Of a DNA stretch of 64,000 nt, positions 34,639 through 43,113 are shown piece after piece. The DNA comes from JANMDN01 sp031376285. Its GTDB lineage: Bacteria; Actinomycetota; Thermoleophilia; Miltoncostaeales; Miltoncostaeaceae. Position numbers and translations under genes: made by a program. The stretch is from NCBI GenBank assembly GCA_031376285.1, contig JANMDN010000048.1:56753-120752 (forward strand), read 5' to 3'. The notes below the pieces were generated by a model. The model was given only the letters and a program-made list of their open reading frames with translations, did no database searches and was not told the DNA's origin. How positions within the stretch are numbered: the stretch's first letter is position 1; each line of letters starts with the position of its first letter.

Positions 34639-35405
34639 CGCGCCCTCACGAGCCGGGAGCCTTGGCGGCGCGCCAGACCATCGGCGACAAGACTGCGCGC
34701 CGCCTCGTCATCATCGACGGGCGCCTGTCCCTCGGAGGCGAGGGCCGCGAGCAGCCGGCCTCGACGTTGGCGAAGCGATCCCTCGTAGCGCCCCTGTGGT
34801 CGCGTGTGTGGGGTGCGATCCTCGACCAGACCTGCGTCAGCGCTTTCGCAGCCGGCTCGCAGCGGACACCCTGCGCCGCAGCGCGGCGCCCGAGCCGAGC
34901 ACACCTCCCGGCCGAGGTCCATCATGGCCTGGCCCACCGCCCATCCACGCCCTCGCGGCGTTCCCGGCCACCCGCCGGGGAAGCGCCGGGAGAGCACGCG
35001 CCGAACGTTCGTGTCGACCGGGAGGATGGCCTCGCCGTCGGCGAAGCAGCGGATGGCGGCCGCGGTGTACGGCCCCACCCCGGGGAGGTCGCTGAGGCGC
35101 TCGTCATCGGGCCATCCGTTGGCCGCGATCTCGGCAGCGGCTCGGTGCAGGTTCCGGGCCCGGCGCGGGTAGCCGAGGCCCTGCCACGCGGCCAGGACGT
35201 CGCCGAGTGGAGCGTTCGAGAGCGAGGACGCGTCGGGCCAGCGCGCGATCCAATGCTCGTAGAACGGGACGACCCTGGACGACTGCGTGGCCTGAAGCAT
35301 CACCTCGGCCACGAGCACCTTGTAGCGATCGCGAGTTCGACGCCACGGGAAATCGGCGCCGTGTGCGTCGAACCAGTCAAGGAGCCGGGCGACGGGTTCA
35401 CTCAT
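34635..35405 (-). CDS. mutY: A/G-specific adenine glycosylase MutY, short form
   Basis: 256 aa, shorter than the usual ~300-350. The glycosylase core is intact: FPWRRTRDRYKVLVAEVMLQATQ, the helix-hairpin-helix LPGVGPYTAAAIRCFA, VDTNVRRVLSR with the catalytic-region Asp, and NQAMMDLG-like GQAMMDLGREVC. The [4Fe-4S] ligands read C-x6-C-x3-C-x5-C (CSARAPRCGAGCPLRAGC) where x6-x2-x5 is standard. The C-terminal MutT-like 8-oxoG-recognition domain is missing; only ~60 non-matching residues follow the cluster. The ATG at 35405 gives MSEPVARLLDWF. The start overlap with the Nudix gene suggests paired expression. Confidence 0.9.
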   Translation of the reverse strand: MSEPVARLLDWFDAHGADFPWRRTRDRYKVLVAEVMLQATQSSRVVPFYEHWIARWPDASSLSNAPLGDVLAAWQGLGYPRRARNLHRAAAEIAANGWPDDERLSDLPGVGPYTAAAIRCFADGEAILPVDTNVRRVLSRRFPGGWPGTPRGRGWAVGQAMMDLGREVCSARAPRCGAGCPLRAGCESADAGLVEDRTPHTRPQGRYEGSLRQRRGRLLAALASEGQAPVDDDEAARSLVADGLARRQGSRLVRAR

Positions 35406-35424
35406 GATCACGCCCGTAAGTCTG

Positions 35425-36495
35425 TCACGGCCCCGCGGGGGCTTCTCGCGAGAGCCACGCGACCCTCCGCTCGCAGGGCTCACCCTCCCAGCGGACAAGC
35501 AGTGGACGATGGGCGACCTGGCGGCCCTGATCGTCGACGGCGAAAGCACCGATGATGCTTTCGCCGCGCATGGCGCGCGCGGCGTCCCAGAGTGCATCGG
35601 GGCCTCTCGCTCCGGCAAGGTCCAGCGCACGTCGAGCGAGCGTCGCCGCGGCGTAGGCCTGAGCCGCAGGGTAGTCGCTCGAGGCTGGAAGCGGGCTCGA
35701 ACCAGCCGCATCGGCCAGCCATTGCGCGGGGCCCACCCAGCCAGCGATTGCCTCACCCAGGGTCGCCTTGGCGGCCCTCACTCCGCAGACGACGAGGCCG
35801 ACCCAGAGATCGCTCCCGACGAGCGCCCTGCCAAGGGCGAGATCTTCGCCTGGGCGGCCGCAGCCGACAACTGCCGCCGCCCCAAACGTGCGTGCGAGTT
35901 CGGGGATCTGTTCGGCGGTCCGCTCGTCGAATGCGATCACCTCAAGTGGGGTGGCGCCCGCCCGCGCGAGCGACGCGACGGCGCTGGCGCAGACCGACGC
36001 CGAGAACGGGCTCGCACCTGCCGCGATGAGGACGCGCTCCCTTGAGACGCCGTCCTCTCGCAGTACGTCCGCAAGGCCATCCCAGTACCTGCTCGCCGGG
36101 CCGATCACGTCGACGACCCGGGCGCGACGGTCGGGAACCTCGGCTCCTCCGTGATTCCAGATGACCCACGGGGTGTCGGCGAGTTCGTCGGCGACGGCGC
36201 GTGTGAGGCCGCTCCCGTAGGGCCCGAAGAACAGATCCACCGCGGGCGCGAGGCGCCGAGCTTCTCGCGCGGCCCGCCGGGTGTCGTCGTCGCAATCGAC
36301 GATCGTCAAGCGCGCACCGGACTCCTCGGCCCAGCGAACGAGCCCAAGCCCGGCTTGCTGGCCGAACGCGGCGCCGGGTCCACGAAGTGGGAGCACCACC
36401 CCGGCATGGACTCGCGCGTTGACGAGCAGTCTAGGCAGCCTCGAGAAGCCCGTCGAACGCGGTCGCCGCAACCCGGACCCAGTCGACGACCTCAC
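35425..36495 (-). CDS. Periplasmic-binding-protein-like domain protein (Peripla_BP_6 type)
   Basis: Up to 356 aa. HAGVVLPLRGPGAAFGQQAGLGL is the typical beginning of Leu/Ile/Val-type binding proteins, and the two-lobe pattern continues (DLFFGPYGSGLTRAVADEL, PASRYWDGLADVL, DYPAAQAYAAATLARRAL). There is no signal peptide or lipobox and no transporter gene nearby. The start is unclear: the GTG at 36495 overlaps the previous gene by 65 nt, and the conserved part begins near 36420 where only CTG is available. It could be a cytoplasmic ligand sensor. The position 19 nt before mutY is probably coincidental operon membership. Confidence 0.72.
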   Translation of the reverse strand: MRSSTGSGLRRPRSTGFSRLPRLLVNARVHAGVVLPLRGPGAAFGQQAGLGLVRWAEESGARLTIVDCDDDTRRAAREARRLAPAVDLFFGPYGSGLTRAVADELADTPWVIWNHGGAEVPDRRARVVDVIGPASRYWDGLADVLREDGVSRERVLIAAGASPFSASVCASAVASLARAGATPLEVIAFDERTAEQIPELARTFGAAAVVGCGRPGEDLALGRALVGSDLWVGLVVCGVRAAKATLGEAIAGWVGPAQWLADAAGSSPLPASSDYPAAQAYAAATLARRALDLAGARGPDALWDAARAMRGESIIGAFAVDDQGRQVAHRPLLVRWEGEPCERRVAWLSREAPAGP

Positions 36496-38314
36496 TGTCT
36501 GACCAGCCGATCGGAAGTTGGAGCAGCGTCGGCTCGCCGTCGCGACGCGCGACGTGCTCGCGCACGATTGTCACCTCTTCGACCGCCCCCGCCGGGAGGG
36601 GTCCCGACTCCGCGCGAAGGCGATCGAGCCCACGTTGCACCGCGGCTCGGTCACGCGCATCGGCCTGGTAGACAACAATCCCGGACTGGATGAAAAAACC
36701 GATGGGACGGCCGTCGCTTCCAGGCTCGATGACCACGGCGTTCAGGCCCGCGGCGCGCCGGAGCTTCGCAAGGCGCGCAATCGCCGAGAGGAGGGCGTCG
36801 ACCCGCTCGCGATCACCGTCGAGCGGTCGCACCCGACCATCGGCGACACCCTGGCTGATCGCCTCCGCGAGGACCGCAAGGCCCCGGTCATCCCCCGCGA
36901 GTGCGAGCGACGCGCTCTGTACCGCGGCCCGATAGCGGTCGAGGTGACCGCTGGTATCCCGCGCCAAACATCCGTCGCACGTCGGCGCGCCGGGCCGGCA
37001 GATCGGGTGGCAGCTCCGCAGGTCGAATATCCGCGTCACGGCCTCGGCCGCGAGTTTCGCCGAACGGGCCGAGAGAAGGGGCCCGAAGTAGCGTGCACTG
37101 TCGTCAAGCGGCGACGTCACCACGTAGCAGCGCGGGAACTCCTCGGCGACGGTCAGTTTGAGGTAACGGCGCGCGTCCTGGGCCACCCCGCGTCTGTTGC
37201 CGGGGGGGCGCTGCTCGGCAAGGAGGCGGCACTCCTTCAGTGAGGCTTCGAACTCAGAGCCGCACACCTCGTGCTCGATTGCGCCGAGTCGTTCGAGCAC
37301 CCGGCCGATCTGGCGGCTGTGGCGTCCGCTCGGGCCGAAGTAGGACCGGACCCGTCGCCTGAGGTTTGCCGCCTTGCCGACGTAGAGGAGGCCGCCTGAG
37401 CGGTCACGCATCAGATAGATGCCGGGTCCGGATGGAAGACCCTCGGCGAGCGCGAGCTTGTGGGCGAAGCGGTTCGCCTTGGGACGAGAGAGCCGCAGCG
37501 CCCCGGCGACCGTGCGCTCGCCGCGCTCGTCAAGGATGGCAATCAGCGCGAGCAGCAGCTCGGCGGTCGCCTCGGCATCGGCGAGCGCCCGGTGGCATGG
37601 GCGCACCGCGGTGACAAGCCACGTGGAGAGCGAGTTAAGGTCGAAGCGGTCGACTCGTCCCCGGAGAAGGCGCCGTGCGAGGGCGAGGGTGTCGAGCACT
37701 GGCTGATCGAAGTGGCCTTGGCCCATGCGGTGGCGCTCGTAGTTGAGGAAGCGCAAGTCAAACGGCGCGTTGTGTGCGACGACCACGTCCTGGCCGCAGA
37801 AGTCGATGAAGGAGGCCAGCGCCTCGGCGATCCGCGGCTGGCCGGCGAGCATGGACGCGCTGATGCCGGTCAGGTGGGTGATGACCGGTGGGATGTCGGC
37901 GGTCGGATCAACGAGCTGGGTGAAGCGCTCGACGATCGCAAGACCCTGAACCCTCGCCGCGCCGATCTCGATGATCTTGGCGTGGCCCGGCCGACCGCCG
38001 GTCGTCTCGAGGTCGACGACGCAAAAGCTCGCCTCCGCGAGCGTCGCCGCGCTCCAGGCCGGTGTGTCGAGCCCGACAAGGTCACGCCCCCGCCAGCCGA
38101 GGCGCCGGTCGGGATCGACGATCTCGGCGACCAGACGACGTTGCAGGCGAAGCGGCGCCCCCTGGATCCGAATCACCTGCGCCACGATTTCGCCAACCTC
38201 GAGCGGCCGTCCGCGACGCGCGATCAGGGCGCAGCACCGGTCGGCGAGCGTCTGGAGTCGCTCTCCGGGGACCCCGGGCGCGAGTGGAAGTGACTCTTGG
38301 ACGGGGACAGGCAT
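36431..38314 (-). CDS. DEDD exonuclease-GIY-YIG endonuclease fusion (DnaQ/UvrC-like)
   Basis: 627 aa. Domains: an N-terminal helical/winged region (~20-90); a DnaQ-type exonuclease (~95-255) with FCVVDLETTG, VVVAHNAPFDLRFL and CHRALADAEAT (DEDDh set); and a GIY-YIG nuclease as in UvrC/Cho (~290-370) with SGPGIYLMRDRSGGLLYVGKA and a Glu in SEFEASLKECRLL. The C-terminal ~200 residues include FDLRSCHPICRPGAPTCDGC, a Cys cluster like that of UvrC homologues. The fusion is a known actinobacterial type; a role in DNA repair incision and trimming is inferred. The ATG lies 8 nt after TAGCAT (38323-38328), so it is probably leaderless. Confidence 0.88.
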   Translation of the reverse strand: MPVPVQESLPLAPGVPGERLQTLADRCCALIARRGRPLEVGEIVAQVIRIQGAPLRLQRRLVAEIVDPDRRLGWRGRDLVGLDTPAWSAATLAEASFCVVDLETTGGRPGHAKIIEIGAARVQGLAIVERFTQLVDPTADIPPVITHLTGISASMLAGQPRIAEALASFIDFCGQDVVVAHNAPFDLRFLNYERHRMGQGHFDQPVLDTLALARRLLRGRVDRFDLNSLSTWLVTAVRPCHRALADAEATAELLLALIAILDERGERTVAGALRLSRPKANRFAHKLALAEGLPSGPGIYLMRDRSGGLLYVGKAANLRRRVRSYFGPSGRHSRQIGRVLERLGAIEHEVCGSEFEASLKECRLLAEQRPPGNRRGVAQDARRYLKLTVAEEFPRCYVVTSPLDDSARYFGPLLSARSAKLAAEAVTRIFDLRSCHPICRPGAPTCDGCLARDTSGHLDRYRAAVQSASLALAGDDRGLAVLAEAISQGVADGRVRPLDGDRERVDALLSAIARLAKLRRAAGLNAVVIEPGSDGRPIGFFIQSGIVVYQADARDRAAVQRGLDRLRAESGPLPAGAVEEVTIVREHVARRDGEPTLLQLPIGWSDSEVVDWVRVAATAFDGLLEAA

Positions 38315-38356
38315 GCCGAGCGATGCTAACCGCAGCGCCCGACGGCACGCCTTGTC

Positions 38357-39373
38357 TTAGGACTCCTGCGGAGGTGTCCAGCTCGTCGCGCGCACGCCAG
38401 GAGCATTCGCGATCCGGCCGGGGAAGCCGAGGCGGCGGAGGCGATCGCGCATCCCGCGAGCGTTTCGCAGCTGGATGAACTGGCCCGTGACGACCAGGTT
38501 TAGCGGTCGCCCCGCGTGGGCGACGTAGCGGCGGCGAACGACCGCGTCGAGACCACGACGCTTCAGACGCTCCCGGCGAAGGTTGGCCTCCCGACGCGTG
38601 CGGAACACGCCGGCCGTGACCCACCACTTGACCGGTGCGATGACCGGGACCTCGCGGGAGGTTCCGTACGGGCCGCTCGGGACGACCAGGCCCTTCGTGA
38701 AGCGATCGACGCCGTTGGCGACGCCTTCTGCCATCGCCTGGCGAACCTCCGGTTGGGCGAGCATCTGCGCTTCGTTGGGGTTTGTGAGGAAGGCGCCCTC
38801 GACGAGCACGGACGGCATGACCGTGTGTTTGAGGACGTAGAAACCGGCCTTCTTGACGCCGCGGTCGGTCAGTCCGAGCCGAATCACGACCTCCTGATGG
38901 ACGGCGAGCGCAAGCGCGATCGACTCCGGCTGGGCGACGTAGAAATGAAAGGTCTCCGTCCCCGATGTCGTCTCGGCAAGCGCGTTCTCGTGGAGTGACA
39001 CGAAGATCTCCGCCCCGGCGCCGTTTGCGATCTCCGTGCGCCGTGCGAGGTCCTTGCGCGTGCCGGGGAAGGGCACGTCACCCGCTCCGGCGTCAGTGCT
39101 TCGGGTCAGGAGCGTCGGAAATCCACGCGCCTGCAATGCCAGGCTGACCCGCAGCGCGACGTCGAGGTTGACGTCCTTCTCGTAAAGGACGGTTTGGCCC
39201 TTTCGGTTCACACGCGGCTCAAGGCCCGTGTCCGTACCGTTCGGGAGGATGCCGACCGCCCCGGTATCGCGCCCCCCATGGCCGGGGTCGAGCGCGACAA
39301 GCGGAAGCGCCTGCGCGGTCCCGCTGACGCAGACCGCCGCGACAACCGCAACGGCGAGGAGGCGTGTGCTCAT
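38357..39373 (-). CDS. N-acetylmuramoyl-L-alanine amidase (Amidase_3) with SPOR-like domain
   Basis: 338 aa, secreted: a short signal peptide ends near GTAQALP. The Amidase_3 catalytic domain (~25-215) keeps the zinc ligands and catalytic Glu in VALDPGHGGRDTGA, VLYEKDVNLDVAL, EIFVSLHENA and SVLVEGAFLTNP. A C-terminal domain (~255-330; VTAGVFRTRREANLRRERLK) resembles a SPOR peptidoglycan-binding repeat. It hydrolyses the amide bond between MurNAc and the stem peptide, for cell separation. The start overlaps the upstream GerMN lipoprotein gene stop (ATGA), suggesting the two act together at the wall. Confidence 0.9.
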   Translation of the reverse strand: MSTRLLAVAVVAAVCVSGTAQALPLVALDPGHGGRDTGAVGILPNGTDTGLEPRVNRKGQTVLYEKDVNLDVALRVSLALQARGFPTLLTRSTDAGAGDVPFPGTRKDLARRTEIANGAGAEIFVSLHENALAETTSGTETFHFYVAQPESIALALAVHQEVVIRLGLTDRGVKKAGFYVLKHTVMPSVLVEGAFLTNPNEAQMLAQPEVRQAMAEGVANGVDRFTKGLVVPSGPYGTSREVPVIAPVKWWVTAGVFRTRREANLRRERLKRRGLDAVVRRRYVAHAGRPLNLVVTGQFIQLRNARGMRDRLRRLGFPGRIANAPGVRATSWTPPQES

Positions 39374-39930
39374 TCCTCTCCCACCAGGTCACCGGGGAGG
39401 TCGTCAACCGAGATCGGGCCACTGAGGTCGTACTGCGTCGACACGTCAGCGGGAGCGCCGTCAACGAGGATCTGAATGGCCCGAATCTCGGGGTATGACC
39501 GCGTGACGCTCAAGACGATCGCTCCCAGGATGAGGTTCTCGGCCGCCGCGCCACCCGTGGGATAGCCACTCGCAAACCGTGTTGAGAAGTCGATCACGAG
39601 CACGTCGCCGCGCGTTCGTGCCGAGCGAATCGTCGTCCCGCGGGGGATCGGTGAGTCGGTGCTTTCCGCGAGCCTCGTGAGCAACCGTTCGTAGCGCTTC
39701 GGGCCCTGCGAGGTCTCGCTGATCGGCGTCCGAATAAGCAACTCGCCGCTGTGTTGGGTCACGTAGATCGCGAGGCTCGTCGGACCAGTGGAGACGGGCG
39801 GCACCACCGAGGTGGCCGTGACCTGGTTGGCCGCCGTCGTCGGCGGGGGCGACTCGCTCCCGCCGCAGCTCGCCAAGAGGCCGGACGCGAGAAGCGCCAG
39901 CGCGGTGAGTAGTCGGCGAGGGTTGCGCAT
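39370..39930 (-). CDS. GerMN-domain lipoprotein
   Basis: 186 aa. The N-terminus is a lipoprotein signal peptide (MRNPRRLLTALALLASGLLASCGG; Cys about residue 22). After a Pro/Thr linker, the GerMN domain shows SLAIYVTQHSGELLIRTP, RYERLLTRLAES, GDVLVIDFSTRF and AIVLSVTRSYPEIRAIQILVDG. This domain occurs in spore germination protein GerM and in LpqB-like envelope proteins. It is translationally coupled to the downstream amidase, so a role in regulating or localising wall hydrolysis is plausible. The ATG at 39930 is chosen because it gives the signal peptide; the longer frame has none. Confidence 0.85.
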   Translation of the reverse strand: MRNPRRLLTALALLASGLLASCGGSESPPPTTAANQVTATSVVPPVSTGPTSLAIYVTQHSGELLIRTPISETSQGPKRYERLLTRLAESTDSPIPRGTTIRSARTRGDVLVIDFSTRFASGYPTGGAAAENLILGAIVLSVTRSYPEIRAIQILVDGAPADVSTQYDLSGPISVDDLPGDLVGEE

Positions 39931-40007
39931 AGATGCCTGAGGGTAGGGCGGCGCGAAGGTCACGCCCAACGTAATAACCGTTCTCGAACCGGGGGCGTAC
40001 CCCTGCC

Positions 40008-41945
40008 TTACGTTCCGGTTCCCTCGGAACCATCTCGGCGAACCGCGTCGCCGAGGGCAGCGGCGGAGTCGGGGCCGACCGGGGCCCGATCGGAGGCGAC
40101 GACGACCCGGCACGGTGCGTTGCGAAGGACGAAGTCAACCGTGCGACCAAAGAGTCGGTCGCCGACCCGGCGTTTGTTCGCGATGCCCATCATGATCACC
40201 TGCGCGTTCACGTTCGCGGCCTCCTCGATGATCGCGCGGCCGGCCTGGCGTCCTCGCACGACGCGCGTGACGACCTGGGCGCCGTACTCCTCCGCGATCG
40301 CTTGAGCGTGTGCGAGAAGCTCCTCGGCGGCCTGCTCCTCGCGGGGCATGCTCGCCGAGATCGGGAGGTTTACGGGCACCTCGATCACGTGGATCGCCTC
40401 GATGACCGTCCCCTGGTCGGCGGCAAGTTTGCCGGCCGTCACCATCATCTCCTCAGACATCTCGTTGGGAACGACCGGCACAAGAATGTTCGTGTAGGCG
40501 ACATCGACATCGACCGCGGGCGCTTCACGCACGAGCGTGCTCGTGTCGGCCATGGCGAGGTGCTGGGTGCGTCGATACACGATGTAGATCGCGTAGCCGA
40601 GGACCATCCAGCCGATACCCACGTAACGGGTCTCTGACTGCAGCGCCAGCGTCGCGATGAGCGACAGGAGCGTCCCCAATCCGCCAAGCACGGCGAAAAG
40701 CGGCACGTCTCGCCCGCGAATCGTCATGCTGGGGCGGCCTCGGTATGGACGTGGCACGGAGGGCTGGCGCAGGCGCAACCAAAACACCGCGGCGTGCGCC
40801 GTCGTGAACGACAGCATCGCGCCGAACGCATACATGTTGCCGAGGAAGTCGGTCTGGCCCGGAATCAGCACAAGTGCCGCGATGGCGCAGAAGATCAGGA
40901 TCGCGAGCCATGGCGTCTGGAAGCGAGGGTGGAGTTGGCGAATACCCGGGGGAAGTTGCCGGTAGTGGGCCATCGAGTAGGTCAGGCGCGAGACGCCGAT
41001 CACACCCGCGTTCGTCGCCACGAGGAGGATCGTCGCCGCGAGGATGCCGACGTAGATCTTCATGATCGTGAGCAGGACGCCGTGGATGCCGAGGTTCTCG
41101 ACGATTCCGAGAATCGGGTCGGCCTGGAACTCGGTGCCGAGCCGCGTCTCGAAGCGACCGCCGACCTCTTCCACCGGCAGGGCCGAGAGCGCGACGAGTG
41201 GGATGCTCGCGTACATCACAAAGACCGCGATCACGGTCGCGTTGATCGACTTCGGGATGCTCGTTCCCGGATCCTTGGCCTCCTCGGCCATGTTCGAGAC
41301 GGTCTCGATCCCGGTGTAGGCGATCATCGCAAGGGTAATGCCGAGCAGGAACTCGCCCCACGTCGGCGCCACGCCCCAATGGATGTTGTTCCAGAGCGTT
41401 GACGGCGAGAAGAGCAGTGCCGCGCCGATCACGACGAGGAGCACCTGCGTCGCAAGGTCGAGGATCGCAAGCAGCACGTTGAGCTTCGCCGCCTCCTTGA
41501 CCCCGACAATGTTGATCACCGCCAAGAGGGCCACCACGACGACCCCGATGACGACGTCCCACGGATTGGTTCGCAGCGGTTCCCAGAACACCGCCAGGTA
41601 GTGGGGCACGAAGAACGCGGAGATCGCAATCGTGATGATGTAGTTGAGCATCTGCGCCCAGGCAGCCCCGAAGGCGAGCGTCTCGTTGAAGGCGCGCCGG
41701 GCAAATGACGATGATCCACCCGCCTCCGGGTACATCGTCGTACCCTCGGCATACGTGATCGCGGTCATCCAGAAGATGAGCCCAGCGATGGCGAAGACAA
41801 CCGGCGTCAGCCCGAGCGCGTGAGTGGCGACCAGCCCGAGGGCGTAGTAGATCGACGAGCCGACGTTGCCGTAGGCGGTCGAAAAGAGTCCCGGTACGCC
41901 GATAACGCGCTGAAGCGCTTCGGAGCGCCTACGTCGTAGCGCCAT
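40008..41945 (-). CDS. APC-family amino acid permease with C-terminal UspA domain
   Basis: 645 aa. Residues ~1-480 form about 12 transmembrane helices of the amino acid-polyamine-organocation family, with GLFSTAYGNVGSSIYYALG (first-helix unwound motif), EGTTMYPEAGGSSSFARRAF and AYTGIETVSNMAEEAKDP. The last ~150 residues are a cytoplasmic universal stress protein fold (NILVPVVPNEMSEEMMVTAG, VIMMGIANKRR, RNAPCRVVVASD). The C-terminal UspA domain may bind nucleotide and regulate transport; this is inference. The ATG at 41945 is preferred; the upstream frame adds a non-conserved tail. Divergent from the VOC gene. Confidence 0.9.
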   Translation of the reverse strand: MALRRRRSEALQRVIGVPGLFSTAYGNVGSSIYYALGLVATHALGLTPVVFAIAGLIFWMTAITYAEGTTMYPEAGGSSSFARRAFNETLAFGAAWAQMLNYIITIAISAFFVPHYLAVFWEPLRTNPWDVVIGVVVVALLAVINIVGVKEAAKLNVLLAILDLATQVLLVVIGAALLFSPSTLWNNIHWGVAPTWGEFLLGITLAMIAYTGIETVSNMAEEAKDPGTSIPKSINATVIAVFVMYASIPLVALSALPVEEVGGRFETRLGTEFQADPILGIVENLGIHGVLLTIMKIYVGILAATILLVATNAGVIGVSRLTYSMAHYRQLPPGIRQLHPRFQTPWLAILIFCAIAALVLIPGQTDFLGNMYAFGAMLSFTTAHAAVFWLRLRQPSVPRPYRGRPSMTIRGRDVPLFAVLGGLGTLLSLIATLALQSETRYVGIGWMVLGYAIYIVYRRTQHLAMADTSTLVREAPAVDVDVAYTNILVPVVPNEMSEEMMVTAGKLAADQGTVIEAIHVIEVPVNLPISASMPREEQAAEELLAHAQAIAEEYGAQVVTRVVRGRQAGRAIIEEAANVNAQVIMMGIANKRRVGDRLFGRTVDFVLRNAPCRVVVASDRAPVGPDSAAALGDAVRRDGSEGTGT

Positions 41946-42043
41946 CAGTCGGCCATTTGGCTGCTCACCGGTGGGGGATCGTACGCCGGCCCCGCGGGCA
42001 GTGGCAAGGTAGGCTGGCCGGGTAACGCGACAGGGACGGGCAC

Positions 42044-42397
42044 GTGGCACTGATCACCGGTATCGAGACGGTCTTCTACCAAATTTGCAATATGGAGCGA
42101 TCGATCGCCTTCTACGAGGGCGTCTTGGGTCTGACGCTCAAGCGACGCGAGTCGGGCGACTGGGCCGAGTTCGAGCTCCCAAACGGCGAGCTCGCGCTCG
42201 CGGGCGAGCTTGCGATCCCGCCGAAGCAAGGTGGCGGCACCGTTGTCTTGCAGACCGGTGAGATCGAGACGCTCAAGTCGCATCTGCGGGCAGCTGGCGG
42301 TCAGGTCGGCGAGGTCGAAGACATGGGCGGTGCCCTGTCGCTCGAGTTCACCGACCCGGATGGCAACCGGTTGGTCGCGCTCCAGCCCGTCGGCTAG
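42044..42397 (+). CDS. VOC (glyoxalase/dioxygenase fold) protein
   Basis: 117 aa, a single VOC module with paired beta-alpha-beta-beta-beta units: FYQICNMERSIAFYEGVLGLTL, FELPNGELALAG, VVLQTGEIETLKSHLRAAGG and SLEFTDPDGNRLVALQP. The terminal E-F-x-D-P-D-G-N motif is a metal-site signature, but the first-half His ligand is not obvious, so enzymatic activity is uncertain. Translation begins at GTG. It is divergent from the APC-UspA gene and convergent with the next gene at 10 nt. Substrate unknown. Confidence 0.8.
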   Translation: MALITGIETVFYQICNMERSIAFYEGVLGLTLKRRESGDWAEFELPNGELALAGELAIPPKQGGGTVVLQTGEIETLKSHLRAAGGQVGEVEDMGGALSLEFTDPDGNRLVALQPVG

Positions 42398-42407
42398 TGG
42401 CCCGGCG

Positions 42408-42809
42408 CTACTCCGGGGGGACGCGCTCAGGCCGGCGAGCATCCGCGACGGCTTGAATGAAGCCTTCGACATCCTCGACTCCGATCACGACGTGTGAGGT
42501 CGTCCAACCGAGCGGCGCCCGAATTTTCAGAGGCGTCACGAGATCGATCGTCGCCGCCTGACCGCCGGACGCCACGAATGCGACGAACCCTCGCCCGATG
42601 CGAGCCCCCACGCCGCCCCACCAGGGCCAGTCCATGCGGCCAACCCGGTCGATCGCCTCGAGGGGAATCGACGCCCCGCCGATCCAGCCCATGCGCACGT
42701 CCACCCGCGACCGACCGACCTCTGCCTCGACCGCCCCCCACGCGAGCGGGCGAAGGAACATCCAGGACCAGCGCGAGCGTCGCAAGGGAAACGTCTGGGA
42801 CGTGACCAC
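42408..42809 (-). CDS. Conserved hypothetical protein, PH-like
   Basis: 133 aa, mostly beta: a short region with WSWMFLRPLAWG, then GASIPLEAIDRVGRMDWPWWGGVGARIGRGFVAFVASGG, and a C-terminal helix VGVEDVEGFIQAVADARR. The layout resembles small bacterial PH-like domains that bind membranes or partners. It is 28 nt upstream of the PspAA gene stop on the same strand and probably belongs to a three-gene PspA transcript or its readthrough. No catalytic motif. Function unknown. Confidence 0.65.
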   Translation of the reverse strand: MVTSQTFPLRRSRWSWMFLRPLAWGAVEAEVGRSRVDVRMGWIGGASIPLEAIDRVGRMDWPWWGGVGARIGRGFVAFVASGGQAATIDLVTPLKIRAPLGWTTSHVVIGVEDVEGFIQAVADARRPERVPPE

Positions 42810-42837
42810 GGGGCGGAGTCGGACGAGGCGCGGACCG

Positions 42838-43113
42838 CTACCCCGGAATCAACCCCTCGTCGGTGAGCAGCTCAAGCGCGTCGCTCAGTGCGGTCGTGGG
42901 TCCGGGCACCACCGCATCGGACGGCAGGATCTCCTCGACCGAGACGGCCTCACCGTGTGAGCGCACCGCGTCAGCGAGGGCATTCACCTGCTGGCGAAAG
43001 GAGGCCGCGAGTTGCTCGACCCCTGCCTGCAGTTTGTCGTCGAGCGCGTTGATCGCCGCGACGGCGTCATCGGCGATTCGGTACTGGCCCTCACCGAGGA
43101 TGCGGATGATCAT
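42838..43113 (-). CDS. PspA-associated protein (PspAA)
   Basis: 91 aa. The MIIRILGEGQYRIADDAVAAINALDDKLQAGV start is the characteristic PspAA domain, a small beta-alpha module encoded beside PspA in many Gram-positive bacteria. The C-terminus holds EEILPSDAVVPGP and a short helix. The start overlaps the pspA stop (ATGA, 43110-43113), showing coupling with PspA, its likely partner in the membrane-stress response. Confidence 0.85.
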   Translation of the reverse strand: MIIRILGEGQYRIADDAVAAINALDDKLQAGVEQLAASFRQQVNALADAVRSHGEAVSVEEILPSDAVVPGPTTALSDALELLTDEGLIPG

